A stretch of DNA of 64,000 nt from assembly GCF_007992715.1 (NCBI RefSeq), contig NZ_BKAU01000007.1:1-64000 (forward strand), in the 5' to 3' direction. A model generated the notes under the pieces. That model saw only the letters and a list, made by a program, of their open reading frames with translations. It did not search any database and was not told the DNA's origin. Both the position numbers and the translations under genes were made by a program. Source of the stretch: Chitinophaga cymbidii (lineage in GTDB: Bacteria; Bacteroidota; Bacteroidia; Chitinophagales; Chitinophagaceae). Shown here one piece after another: positions 52,953 to 62,251 of the stretch; within the stretch, counting starts at the first letter, position 1, and each line of letters opens with the position of its first letter.

Positions 52953-55088
52953 ATGCAAGACGAGCACAGCCACCACGGGCATCATGAGCACCATGACCAC
53001 CAGCATAGCAGCCACCGCCCGGATCCAGCGCCGAACGGCAAAAGTTCCGCGCATGCAGGGCACGGTCAAGCAGGGCACGACCACGCAGGGATGACCGCTG
53101 ATAAGACCGCCCATCATAAACAGCACGACAGTACTTCCGGGCACGACGAGCATGCCGGGCACCACACGGAGGGCTTCCTCCAACGGTTCTGGGTTTGCCT
53201 CGTGGTCACGGTACCGGTACTGCTGCTGTCGCATATGATCCAGGAATGGCTTGGCTTTACCTTTACTTTCGCCGGTGACAAGTATGTGCTGCTGGCACTG
53301 AGCAGCTTTATCTTCTTCTACGGCGGATGGCCCTTCCTAGTCGGAATGATAAGGGAATTGAAGTGGAAGAATCCTGGCATGATGACGCTGGTGGCAGTTG
53401 CCATAACTACAGCGTACCTATATAGCGTGGCGGTAGTGTTCGGCCTTCAGGGGATGGATTTCTTCTGGGAACTGGCCACCCTGATCGATATCATGCTGTT
53501 AGGGCATTGGCTGGAAATGAAATCCCAAATGGCAGCTTCCCGCGCGCTGGAATCTTTGGTTGCGTTGCTTCCGGCCGTGGTGCACGTAGAACGGAACGGC
53601 CAGGTTACCGACATCTCGCTTCAGGATCTCCAAAACAAGGACGTTATACTCATTAAACCGGGCGAGAAGGTCCCGGCAGACGGTATTATCCTGGAAGGAA
53701 GCTCCGACGTCAACGAAAGCATGCTGACCGGCGAAAGCGTTCCCGTCAAGAAAGGGAAAGACGCTAAAGTAATCGGGGGCGCGGTAAATGGAGACGGCGC
53801 CCTGAAGGTTCAGGTCACCGGCGCGGGAAAGGATAGTTACCTCAACAAGGTGATAAACATGGTGCAGTCCGCCCAAGGCGCCAAATCCAATACCCAAAAC
53901 CTCGCCAACAAGGTGGCCAAGTGGTTGACGATCATTTCCATCAGCGTCGGGGTGTTAACCTTCATCGTCTGGCTGACGGCAGGCCATGAGCTTTCCTTCG
54001 CCCTCGAAAGAATGGTAACGGTAATGGTGACATCCTGCCCGCACGCGCTGGGGGTGGCAATACCACTTGTCGTAGCAATATCTACGACGCTATCTGCCGT
54101 ACACGGGCTGCTCATCCGCAACCGCACCGCTTTTGAAAACGCCCGAAAGCTGACCACTATTATTTTCGACAAAACGGGTACTCTTACAAAAGGTTCCCAT
54201 GAAGTACAGCAGATTATCCCATTGAGCCCGCAATACTCGGAAGACGAGATATTGCAGTACGCCGCCGCGATCCAGCAGAATTCCGAACACCACATCGCCC
54301 ACGGCGTAATGAAGAAGCTGAAGGAGAAGAACCTCGCGCTTTGGAACTCCACCGACTTCCGGTATATGCAGGGAATCGGGGTAACCGGTAACGTCAATGG
54401 CAAATCCGTCGTAGCGGCAGGTCCCAATTACTTCAAACAGCAAAATATAGTCTTGCCCGCAATTCCCGAAGATGTGGATCAATCCACTGATACGGTGAAT
54501 TTCGTCCTTATCGGCGATGCGCCCGCCGGAATTATCACCTTTGCCGATGCAATCCGCGAGACTGCCGCGGAAGCCATTGCCGACCTGCGAGCAATGGGAA
54601 TAAAATCCTTTTTGCTGACGGGAGATAATGAGAAAGTGGCCGCTGCTGTTGCCCGGAAGCTCAATATGGATGGATATCTGGCAAACGTGTTGCCGCATGA
54701 GAAACAGCAGAAGGTCAAAGAATTTCAGGATAAAGGTGAAGTTGTAGCGATGACGGGCGACGGGGTGAACGATGCCCCGGCTCTGGCGATGGCCGATGTC
54801 GGCATTGCAGTGGGATCTGGAACGGATGTTGCGGCGGAAACCGCAGACATTATCCTGGTGAACAGCGACCCTAAAGACGTAGTTCAAATGATTTCGTTCG
54901 GTAAGGCAACCTACCGGAAGATGATTCAAAACCTCGCCTGGGCAGTCGGGTACAACGTCATTGCCATTCCACTTGCCGCGGGCGTCCTCTATCCCAATTT
55001 TATGCTGAGCCCGGCCATGGGCGCCGTGCTAATGAGCCTAAGCACGATCATCGTGGCAATCAATGCAAAATTATTAAAGGTAAAATAA
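52953..55088 (+). CDS. copB: CopB-type P1B-3 copper ATPase with His-rich N-terminus
   Basis: 711 aa. The first 75 residues are a His-rich tail (HSHHGHHEHHDHQHSSH and repeats of GHDH/GHH) with no HMA domain. Membrane metal site is CPH (362-364) in TSCPHALGVAIPLVV, the P1B-3 hallmark, and DKTGT begins at Asp406. TGES, SEHHIAHGV (HP variant) and GDGVNDAPAL are present. P1B-3 enzymes export Cu(II)/Cu(I). It complements CopA (CPC) in the same island. Confidence 0.94.
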   Translation: MQDEHSHHGHHEHHDHQHSSHRPDPAPNGKSSAHAGHGQAGHDHAGMTADKTAHHKQHDSTSGHDEHAGHHTEGFLQRFWVCLVVTVPVLLLSHMIQEWLGFTFTFAGDKYVLLALSSFIFFYGGWPFLVGMIRELKWKNPGMMTLVAVAITTAYLYSVAVVFGLQGMDFFWELATLIDIMLLGHWLEMKSQMAASRALESLVALLPAVVHVERNGQVTDISLQDLQNKDVILIKPGEKVPADGIILEGSSDVNESMLTGESVPVKKGKDAKVIGGAVNGDGALKVQVTGAGKDSYLNKVINMVQSAQGAKSNTQNLANKVAKWLTIISISVGVLTFIVWLTAGHELSFALERMVTVMVTSCPHALGVAIPLVVAISTTLSAVHGLLIRNRTAFENARKLTTIIFDKTGTLTKGSHEVQQIIPLSPQYSEDEILQYAAAIQQNSEHHIAHGVMKKLKEKNLALWNSTDFRYMQGIGVTGNVNGKSVVAAGPNYFKQQNIVLPAIPEDVDQSTDTVNFVLIGDAPAGIITFADAIRETAAEAIADLRAMGIKSFLLTGDNEKVAAAVARKLNMDGYLANVLPHEKQQKVKEFQDKGEVVAMTGDGVNDAPALAMADVGIAVGSGTDVAAETADIILVNSDPKDVVQMISFGKATYRKMIQNLAWAVGYNVIAIPLAAGVLYPNFMLSPAMGAVLMSLSTIIVAINAKLLKVK

Positions 55089-55137
55089 CTTAAACCAACC
55101 ATTTATACTGTTTCCTTAAACTACAAAATCAACGAAA

Positions 55138-55770
55138 ATGAAAAAAAACATCATTGCCGCCCTGGCGTTATCAACGGTCATCTTCGCGGCCTGCAACAAC
55201 AGCGGCACAAAGTCAGACGATGGGCACAACCACGACTCCGCAGCTACTGCAGGTGAGGCTATGAAACATGAAGCGCCGTCAGATGAAAGCGTTGTAGAAA
55301 TTAAGCCCCAGTTCGCCGATGTAGACGGAAAAGTGGCCGCTTCGCTGAAACCAATTTTTGACCATTACATTCATGTTAAAAACGGGCTTGCTGCGGACAA
55401 TGCGTCAGAAGCAGCTGCTGGCGCAAAAGCCATGGATGAGGCGCTTGCCCAAGTCGACAAATCGGCTATGACGCCTGATCAGCAGAAGCTTTACACAGAA
55501 AATGAAGATGATTTGAAAGAGCACGCCGATCACATTAGCAAGAACGGTGGTAATATCGAGCACCAGCGCGAACATTTCGTGCAAATGAGCGAAGACGTTT
55601 ACGCGCTGGCCAAGGGCTTCGGCGGCGGACAGGCACTTTACCATGACTTCTGCCCCATGTACGATAACAACAAGGGCGCGATGTGGCTCAGCGAATCAAA
55701 AGAGATTAAAAACCCGTACTTCGGAGACAAGATGCTTACCTGCGGTACAATCAAGGAAGTAATAAAGTAA
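55138..55770 (+). CDS. DUF3347 lipoprotein, copy 2
   Basis: 210 aa, lipobox Cys19 (FAAC). Same C-terminal block as copy 1 (DFCPMYDNNKGAMWLSESKEIKNPYFGDKM, TCGTIK), with an N-terminal His patch (DDGHNHDS). The helical middle is longer by about 20 residues. 49 bp after the CopB ATPase. The two copies bracket DUF2911 and CopB, suggesting a mobile module that has been duplicated. Confidence 0.88.
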   Translation: MKKNIIAALALSTVIFAACNNSGTKSDDGHNHDSAATAGEAMKHEAPSDESVVEIKPQFADVDGKVAASLKPIFDHYIHVKNGLAADNASEAAAGAKAMDEALAQVDKSAMTPDQQKLYTENEDDLKEHADHISKNGGNIEHQREHFVQMSEDVYALAKGFGGGQALYHDFCPMYDNNKGAMWLSESKEIKNPYFGDKMLTCGTIKEVIK

Positions 55771-55795
55771 TTCAGTTCATCACGATACGATTCTC

Positions 55796-55836
55796 AATCT
55801 CCCACGAATCGGTAAAATGCATGTTCGTGGGAGATT
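55796..55836 (+). terminator. 13-bp hairpin between the DUF3347 and haem-binding genes
   Basis: AATCTCCCACGAA and TTCGTGGGAGATT pair perfectly across a 15-nt loop. The right arm is followed by TGG, so the U-tract is poor; it may be a terminator or attenuator. Confidence 0.45.
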
Positions 55837-55858
55837 TGGCTTCGCAACCGGAGTACAC

Positions 55859-56311
55859 ATGAAATATTTGCGATACTTACTGCTGATCCTTTTGTTTGGG
55901 TTTATCGTAATCCAGTTTTTCCAGCCTGTGCGGAATCAATCAGGTGACGTAATCTCTCCGGAAGATGTAACGATGTTATACTCCATGCCAAACGAGGTCC
56001 GTACTATTCTGAAAAACTCCTGCTACGATTGCCATAGCAATACCACCCGTTATCCCTGGTATGTTAAAATTCAGCCAGTTGGGTGGTTCATGGCCGGACA
56101 TATCAAACATGGAAAAGAAGAATTGAATTTCAACGAGTTTGGCGCATACTCAGCTAAAAGGCGGCGCAATAAGCTGAAAAGAATGAAAGAGCAGGTGGAG
56201 GAAGACAAAATGCCGCTAAAATCATATACGCTAATGCATGCTGATGCAAAATTGAGCGAACATCAAAAGAGCACACTAATTAAATGGATTGACAGCGTTG
56301 CTGTAAAATGA
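55859..56311 (+). CDS. Membrane-anchored haem-binding domain protein
   Basis: 150 aa from ATG 55859, chosen because it opens with a membrane anchor (YLRYLLLILLFGFIVIQFF). The haem c motif CYDCH is followed by SNTTRYPWYVKIQPVGWFMAGHIKHGKEELNFNEF, the conserved block of the haem-binding domain family. Likely a periplasm-facing electron carrier or redox sensor. Ends at the copper island's right boundary. Confidence 0.88.
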   Translation: MKYLRYLLLILLFGFIVIQFFQPVRNQSGDVISPEDVTMLYSMPNEVRTILKNSCYDCHSNTTRYPWYVKIQPVGWFMAGHIKHGKEELNFNEFGAYSAKRRRNKLKRMKEQVEEDKMPLKSYTLMHADAKLSEHQKSTLIKWIDSVAVK

Positions 56312-57050
56312 CATCTTTGATTCCAGGGGGTAAATTCATATGCGCCCATGGAAAAGATCTTCAGGGGACACTTTTTAACAAGGTTCCAACCAATGGGATT
56401 CGGCTGGCGATAGTTGCCGCTATTTTCGCAACCTGCGTAAAACTCCAGCATTTTCAGCCGGTACGTTCCCTGCATGCTCAACTTCCTGTATGGAGTGGAG
56501 CTAGACGGGCGCCGGTATTGCTCAGGATTTCCCTGCGTATCCGGCAGCTGCATCTTGTCAAACCCATGCGCATTTACATCGGTTTGCCATTTGTTGCCCC
56601 GCGTGCGGAATGAAACGCTGAACATCAGCCTTTTGAGCGGATTGATCGGGAGCACCACTTTGGAACTGCATTCTTCCCGGTAAACATCGAGATAATTCTT
56701 TGCAGCCCTCACTTCGAGTTGCTGAAAAAACTTCAGTACCACATCTACCTACACTCCATCGAGTAGGTAGTGCCGTCGAAATTTCGGATGACGATTTTTA
56801 AGGGATTGATATCATAGTCGGGGAAAAAGTGATTCTGGAACCGCGTCTGATAGAAATCCGCGCTCAGGGAGCCGGCAGATACACCAACCTTAAAGCGCCA
56901 GGTTTGGCTGACGCCCCGTTTCATGGCTTCTTCCAGCCGAAGTGCTTCCGCAAACACGATGTTCCGGGAGTGGGTGAGGATCGCGGGGTTTTCGCTGAAC
57001 ATGTTTACCTGTCGCCAACTGGTTCCGGCTCAAGCGCGGAAGGTATTACG
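56311..57050 (-). pseudogene. Degenerate TonB-dependent receptor C-terminal fragment
   Basis: On the minus strand, two open pieces in different frames read as the end of a TonB-dependent receptor: SWRQVNMFSENPAILTHSRNIVFAEAL, then DFYQTRFQNHFFPDYDINPLKIVIRNFDG (to 56745), then VLKFFQQLEVRAAKNYLDVYREE... and LEFYAGCENSGNYRQPNPI toward 56330. The frameshift lies near 56745; the N-terminal plug is absent. It is oppositely oriented to its neighbours and is the relic of an older gene. Confidence 0.72.
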
Positions 57051-57170
57051 GTCGTTAATGGCGTAGTGGGCTCAATTATTCCTACAAACATTGTAAAACT
57101 TTACATTCAAAATGGCTGACCAGAAACTGCATCGCGGCTACGTTATTAGTTATTTTCGTAATTTTACCCG

Positions 57171-57497
57171 ATGAAATGGTTCTGGCTCCTTTTCGCCGCA
57201 TACGTCCTCACCTTATCCGCAGTGCCCTGCTGCGGCGATGACGCATGCTGTGAGAACGAGATGGAGCTGGCTACTGGCCAGGCATGCACAGACCATAACG
57301 ATCACGAAAAGCACGAAAAACCCGAGCTCCCGTGTTCCCCCTTCTTTTCCTGTAATACTTGCCACGGCGTGGTCGTTACTGCGAATAAGGTAATCCTGAC
57401 CGCCTGGACTATCCCCACGACGCATATTTTCAGTACACCGGATAGTTCCGTTCTTTCCATCTACCAGCCTGCCGTCTGGCACCCACCCAAGGCCTGA
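57171..57497 (+). CDS. DUF6660-like small Cys/His-rich envelope protein
   Basis: 108 aa with a signal-like N-terminus (WFWLLFAAYVLTLSAVPCC). It has a dense set of ligands: CCGDDACCENEMEL, CTDHNDHEKHEK, CSPFFSCNTCHGVVV. The pattern fits the small DUF6660 type that precedes TonB receptors in metal loci. TAATTTTA ends 4 nt before the ATG, so the mRNA may be leaderless. Function unknown; metal binding likely. Confidence 0.65.
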   Translation: MKWFWLLFAAYVLTLSAVPCCGDDACCENEMELATGQACTDHNDHEKHEKPELPCSPFFSCNTCHGVVVTANKVILTAWTIPTTHIFSTPDSSVLSIYQPAVWHPPKA

Positions 57498-57569
57498 TTC
57501 CCCATATCAACCATTGGCATCGCCTCCGAAAGAGGCGAATTGAACTGTTTTATCATACTATAAACCATT

Positions 57570-59741
57570 ATGAAAAGAATCGTATTTACGGGCTTGCTGG
57601 CCTGTATCAGCTATATATGCAATGCACAAAACGTGCTGATCGCGCGCATCCTGGAAGCAGATAGCAAGGAGCCGCTGAGCGGAGCAACAGTTGCCCTGCC
57701 CGGAACGTCGCTCGGCGCGAAAACCGGGGAAGATGGCATCGCCATCCTCCGGAACATCCCTGACGGTCGGCAGGCAGTCGCCTTCAGCTTTGTGGGTTTT
57801 GAAACGATTATCGACACGCTGGTATTCCCGCGCGGTACTGACACCCTGACAATTCTGCTGGAGGAAGAATCCGAAGAAATCGAGGAAGTGGTGATTACCT
57901 CCACCCGCAGCACCCGCACCATCCAGAACATCCCGACCCGCGTGGAGTTCATCGCGGGCGAGGAGCTGGAGGAAAAGGGCAATATGAAGCCCGGCGATAT
58001 CCGCATGATGCTCAACGAAAGCACCGGTATCCAGACGCAGCAGGTTTCCGCCACGTCCGCCAATTCCAGCATCCGCATTCAGGGGTTGGACGGTCGATAT
58101 ACCCAAATCCTCAAAGACGGTTTCCCCCTGTATGCCGGTTTCTCCGGCGGGCTGGGCCTCTTGCAGACGCCGCCGCTCGACCTCAAACAGGTAGAGGTCA
58201 TCAAGGGCTCGGCCTCCACGCTCTACGGCGGTGGCGCCATCGCCGGCCTGGTCAACCTAATCTCGCGGACGCCCACGGAAGAAAGGGATCTCCGGTTCCT
58301 GGTGAACGGCACCTCCGCCGGTGGGCTTGACGTAAGCGGTTTCTACGGCCAGAAGTTTGAGAAAGTCGGCCTTACCGTGTTTGCCTCCCGCAACAGTAAC
58401 CGGCCGTATGATCCGTCCAACACGGGTTTCACCGCGATCCCCAAGTTTGAACGGTATAACATCAACCCGAAACTGTTCCTGTACTTCAACCCGCGCACGC
58501 GCCTGAACTTTGGGGTGAACGCCACGCTGGAAGATCGTACCGGCGGGGATATCCAGTATATCAAGGGCCGGGGCGACGCTACACACTCCTATTTTGAGAA
58601 GAACAAAACCCAGCGGTACAGCACCCAACTGGCTTTTGACCACGATTTCAGCGAAAACAGCAGCCTGACGGTGAAAAATTCTGTCAACAACTTTAAACGA
58701 AAGCTCAGCATTCCGGGTTATGTATTCGACGGTACGCAGTGGTCTTCCTACACGGAAGCCGCCTACAGTTTGCGTAGAGAACGGTCAGAATGGGTCGGAG
58801 GCGTAAACTTGTACACCGATAATTTCAAGGAAGCGAAGACCGACACCATCCCGCTGCGGAATTACGACCAGAACACCATCGGCGCCTTCGTGCAAAACAC
58901 CTGGAAGGCCAGCGAGGCCGTCCACGTCGAAACCGGGCTCCGCGGCGATTACGTGATCGATTATGGCTTCGTGCTGCTGCCCCGCGCGTCCGTGCTGTTC
59001 AAATTTTCGCCGAAATTCTCGTCCCGGATCGGCGGCGGGCTGGGCTACAAAACGCCCACCATTTTTACCGAAGAAACGGAGCGGCTCCAGTATCATTCCG
59101 TTTTGCCCATCAACGCGGACGATAACAAACTGGAACGGTCCTACGGTGCCAATTTCGACCTGAATTACCGCACCGACTTCGCAGACGGCAAAGTAAGCCT
59201 CAGCGTGAACCAACTGTTCTTTTACACCCGTATCAACGACCCGCTGTTGCTGACCAATGCCCCCGGCAATCTTTACCGGCTGGTCAATGCGGAAGGCCAT
59301 ATCGATACAAAGGGATGGGAAACAAATGTAAAGGTGAGCTATGGCGATCTCAAACTGTTCATCGGTTACACTTTTACCGATGCGCAGATCAATGAAAATG
59401 GCATCAAACGGGAAAACTACCTGACTTCCCGCCACCGGCTCAACAACGTGCTGATGTATGAGATCGAAGAAAAATGGAAATTCGGGCTGGAAGGCTACTA
59501 CTACAGCAAACAGCAGCTCAGCGATGGCAGCACCGGTAAACCGTATTGGATTTGCGGATTCATGGCGGAGAAGATCTGGGAAAAATTCTCCCTGTTCGTA
59601 AACTTCGAGAACTTCCTTGATACCCGGCAGACCCGTTTTGATACGATTTACAAAGGAACCGTTACGAATCCCGTATTCCGCGATATCTACGCACCGCTGG
59701 ATGGCTTCGTCGTAAACGGCGGCCTGAAACTGCGCTTATAA
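57570..59741 (+). CDS. TonB-dependent receptor with carboxypeptidase-like N-terminal domain
   Basis: 723 aa with signal peptide (about 1-19, ending CNAQ). CarboxypepD-reg-like domain (about 22-105; SGATVALPGTSLGAKTGEDG). Plug with RIQGLDGRYTQILKDGFPLYAGFSG and VIKGSASTLYGGGAIAGLVNLIS. Barrel ends with FVVNGGLKLRL. No SusD partner; the neighbourhood (Cys/His-rich protein, P-ATPase) suggests uptake of a metal chelate or a chalkophore/siderophore rather than a glycan. Confidence 0.95.
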   Translation: MKRIVFTGLLACISYICNAQNVLIARILEADSKEPLSGATVALPGTSLGAKTGEDGIAILRNIPDGRQAVAFSFVGFETIIDTLVFPRGTDTLTILLEEESEEIEEVVITSTRSTRTIQNIPTRVEFIAGEELEEKGNMKPGDIRMMLNESTGIQTQQVSATSANSSIRIQGLDGRYTQILKDGFPLYAGFSGGLGLLQTPPLDLKQVEVIKGSASTLYGGGAIAGLVNLISRTPTEERDLRFLVNGTSAGGLDVSGFYGQKFEKVGLTVFASRNSNRPYDPSNTGFTAIPKFERYNINPKLFLYFNPRTRLNFGVNATLEDRTGGDIQYIKGRGDATHSYFEKNKTQRYSTQLAFDHDFSENSSLTVKNSVNNFKRKLSIPGYVFDGTQWSSYTEAAYSLRRERSEWVGGVNLYTDNFKEAKTDTIPLRNYDQNTIGAFVQNTWKASEAVHVETGLRGDYVIDYGFVLLPRASVLFKFSPKFSSRIGGGLGYKTPTIFTEETERLQYHSVLPINADDNKLERSYGANFDLNYRTDFADGKVSLSVNQLFFYTRINDPLLLTNAPGNLYRLVNAEGHIDTKGWETNVKVSYGDLKLFIGYTFTDAQINENGIKRENYLTSRHRLNNVLMYEIEEKWKFGLEGYYYSKQQLSDGSTGKPYWICGFMAEKIWEKFSLFVNFENFLDTRQTRFDTIYKGTVTNPVFRDIYAPLDGFVVNGGLKLRL

Positions 59742-59806
59742 ACTTTGATGATTTAACGCTGGCGGCGTTCGTAAATCAACGGGCGCCGCCTATACAAAGC
59801 CCTCAT

Positions 59807-62206
59807 ATGGAAAAAATCAAGATCGACCTGGATTTGGTTTTGCCGGAAGTACCGGATGAAAGGGATGCCTGCGTACAGCGCGTCATCGCGGCCATGCAGC
59901 AACATAAGGGTATTGAAAAGGCGCACGTCGTTCCGGCGGATGAGCAGAACAGCGCCAGGCTTTGTTTCCATTTCGATCCGGATGAAATTTCGCTGGAGCA
60001 GATCCAACATTTTGCCCAGGAGGCCGGCGCATCCATTTCCCGAAAATACGGTCATCTGGTGATCGAAGTCGAGGCAATCCGGGAAATGATCGAAGGTTCC
60101 GCGGTGGAAAGTCAACTGAAGAATGTGAACGGCATCGTGGATGCTTCCGTCTCCGCCACCGGCAACATCCGCATCGAATTTGACCAAACAGCGACGGACA
60201 AGGCTACCATTTTGAAGGAAATCGAACGGCAAGGGGTGAAAATAAAAGCTACCACTACCACCGCAGACGACCATGAAACGGGTGCAATTACCGAGGACGA
60301 TGAGGATGGAGAAGAGCACGATCACTCCCATGCACAGCCGGGATCATCTCCATGGCGGGAATACCTGCCCGCCATCATTAGCTTCGTGATGCTCATGGTT
60401 GGCCTGGCGGCAGACAACTTCATCCAGCCGTCCTTTTTCACCGGCTGGGTAAGGTTGGCCTGGTATGGTATCGCTTATCTTCCGGTCGGCTGGCCAGTGG
60501 CCATGCATGGCATCCGGCTGCTGTTCAAGGGCGATGTGTTCACCGAATTCGTTTTGATGACGATCGCCACGCTGGGGGCCTTCTACATCGGGGAATACCC
60601 GGAAGGCGTAGCCGTTATGCTTTTTTATACCGTCGGCGAACTCTTCCAGAGCGCGGCCGTCAGCCGGGCGAAGCGCAGCATCAAGGCGCTTCTGGATATC
60701 CGGCCTGATACCGCCACGGTGCTCATCAACGGAAAGTCAAAGGTGGTGCGCCCCACGGCGGTTAAAGTCGGCGAAACCATCCAGGTTAAAGTTGGCGAAA
60801 AAGTGCCGCTGGACGGCGTCATCCTCAACGATGGCAGCAGTTTCAATACTGCGGCGTTGACGGGCGAAAGCAAACCTTCGACCTTCCGTAAAGGTGAAAC
60901 CGTACTGGCCGGTATGATCAACCAGGAAAAAGTTGTAGAGTTGCAGGTGACGAAACTGTTCAATGATAGTTCCCTTGCGCGCATTCTGACAATGGTACAG
61001 GAAGCGACCACTCGGAAAGCGAAAACGGAGCAGTTCATCCGCAAATTCGCGCGGGTTTACACGCCTATCGTCGTATTCCTCGCCATCGGTATTACGCTGT
61101 TGCCTTATTTATTCGTCGATAACTATGTGTTTAACGACTGGCTGTACCGGGCGCTCATCTTCCTGGTGATTTCATGCCCCTGTGCGCTGGTGATCTCCAT
61201 ACCGCTCGGTTACTTCGGCGGAATCGGCGCCGCATCCCGCAAGGGGATTTTGTTCAAAGGCTCCAACTACCTCGATCTGATTACCAAAGTGAACCGCGTG
61301 GTGATGGATAAGACCGGTACGCTGACCAAAGGCGTTTTTAAGGTGCAGGAGGTCCGCAGCTTCGACATTACGGAGGAAACCTGGTTACCGCTGGCCGCCG
61401 CGCTGGAAAGCAAATCAACCCATCCCATTGCTGCCGCAGTCGTGGAGCACGTTGGGAAATCTGCCGACGGCCTGGCTGTAAATACGCTGGAGGAAATCAG
61501 CGGGCACGGCCTGAAGGGTACGATTGGAGGGAAGGTAGTTGCCGCCGGCAATGGCAAACTGATGCAGAAACTCGGTATTCCCGTTCCGCAGGAAGCTACG
61601 GCCATTTCCGATACGGTGGTACTCGTGGGCGTGGACGGCAAATTTGCCGGCTACCTTACGATCGCCGACGAGCTGAAGGAAGACGCCCAGGAGGCTGTCC
61701 GCGCCCTGCATGCCATGAACGTGCAGACTACGATGCTCAGCGGTGACAAACAGGCCGTCGTTGACAAAGTAGCCTCGGTGCTGAAAATCGACCGCGCTTT
61801 CGGCGATCTGTTGCCGGAAAATAAGGTGGAAAAAGTTGAGCAGATCAAGAAAGAACCCGGTGCCGTTGTTGCTTTCGTCGGCGATGGTATCAACGACGCC
61901 CCGGTGCTCGCGCTCAGCGATGTGGGCATCGCCATGGGTGGGCTGGGTAGCGACGCCGCGATCGAAACGGCAGACGTAGTGATCCAGACCGATCAACCAT
62001 CCCGCATTCCTGTTGCCATGAAGATCGGCCGCGCGACGAACCGGGTGGTTTGGCAAAACATCGCCCTGGCGTTTGGGGTTAAGGCCATCGTGTTGATTCT
62101 CGGAGCCGGGGGATTGGCTACCATGTGGGAGGCGGTTTTTGCGGATGTAGGCGTGGCGCTGCTGGCGATTCTGAATGCCGTCCGGATTCAACGGATGAAA
62201 TTTTAA
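59807..62206 (+). CDS. Cd/Zn/Pb-type heavy-metal P1B-ATPase (CadA-like)
   Basis: 799 aa. The N-terminus (1-145) contains two HMA-shaped folds, neither with CxxC (instead EVPDERDACVQR and LKNVNGIVDASV), then an acidic-His linker (EDDEDGEEHDHSHA). Core motifs: TGES, membrane site CPC (457-459) in ISCPCALVISIPLGYFGGIGAASRKGILFKG, DKTGT at Asp501, SEHP variant STHPIAAAV and GDGINDAPVL. The SIPLG... block is of the Zn/Cd/Pb subgroup. A T-rich terminator lies before the convergent regulator. Confidence 0.93.
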   Translation: MEKIKIDLDLVLPEVPDERDACVQRVIAAMQQHKGIEKAHVVPADEQNSARLCFHFDPDEISLEQIQHFAQEAGASISRKYGHLVIEVEAIREMIEGSAVESQLKNVNGIVDASVSATGNIRIEFDQTATDKATILKEIERQGVKIKATTTTADDHETGAITEDDEDGEEHDHSHAQPGSSPWREYLPAIISFVMLMVGLAADNFIQPSFFTGWVRLAWYGIAYLPVGWPVAMHGIRLLFKGDVFTEFVLMTIATLGAFYIGEYPEGVAVMLFYTVGELFQSAAVSRAKRSIKALLDIRPDTATVLINGKSKVVRPTAVKVGETIQVKVGEKVPLDGVILNDGSSFNTAALTGESKPSTFRKGETVLAGMINQEKVVELQVTKLFNDSSLARILTMVQEATTRKAKTEQFIRKFARVYTPIVVFLAIGITLLPYLFVDNYVFNDWLYRALIFLVISCPCALVISIPLGYFGGIGAASRKGILFKGSNYLDLITKVNRVVMDKTGTLTKGVFKVQEVRSFDITEETWLPLAAALESKSTHPIAAAVVEHVGKSADGLAVNTLEEISGHGLKGTIGGKVVAAGNGKLMQKLGIPVPQEATAISDTVVLVGVDGKFAGYLTIADELKEDAQEAVRALHAMNVQTTMLSGDKQAVVDKVASVLKIDRAFGDLLPENKVEKVEQIKKEPGAVVAFVGDGINDAPVLALSDVGIAMGGLGSDAAIETADVVIQTDQPSRIPVAMKIGRATNRVVWQNIALAFGVKAIVLILGAGGLATMWEAVFADVGVALLAILNAVRIQRMKF

Positions 62207-62212
62207 CGTACT

Positions 62213-62251
62213 TTGGCCGGGTATCGTTTTGGGACGAATCCGGCCAATCTT
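62213..62251 (+). terminator. Intrinsic terminator between the convergent ATPase and DtxR genes
   Basis: TTGGCCGG and CCGGCCAA pair over 8 bp (62213-62220 and 62240-62247) with a 19-nt loop; TCTTTT follows. It lies between the ATPase stop and the DtxR stop. Confidence 0.6.

Noticed and set aside
52953..53180. His-repeat DNA of the CopB N-terminus as a tandem-repeat array
   Set aside because: The repetition follows from His/Gly codons of a coding region; no separate repeat element.
59761..59790. GGCGGCG/CGCCGCC stem before the CadA-like ATPase as a riboswitch
   Set aside because: Only a 7-bp stem with a 16-nt loop and no T-tract; too little to assign a regulatory RNA.
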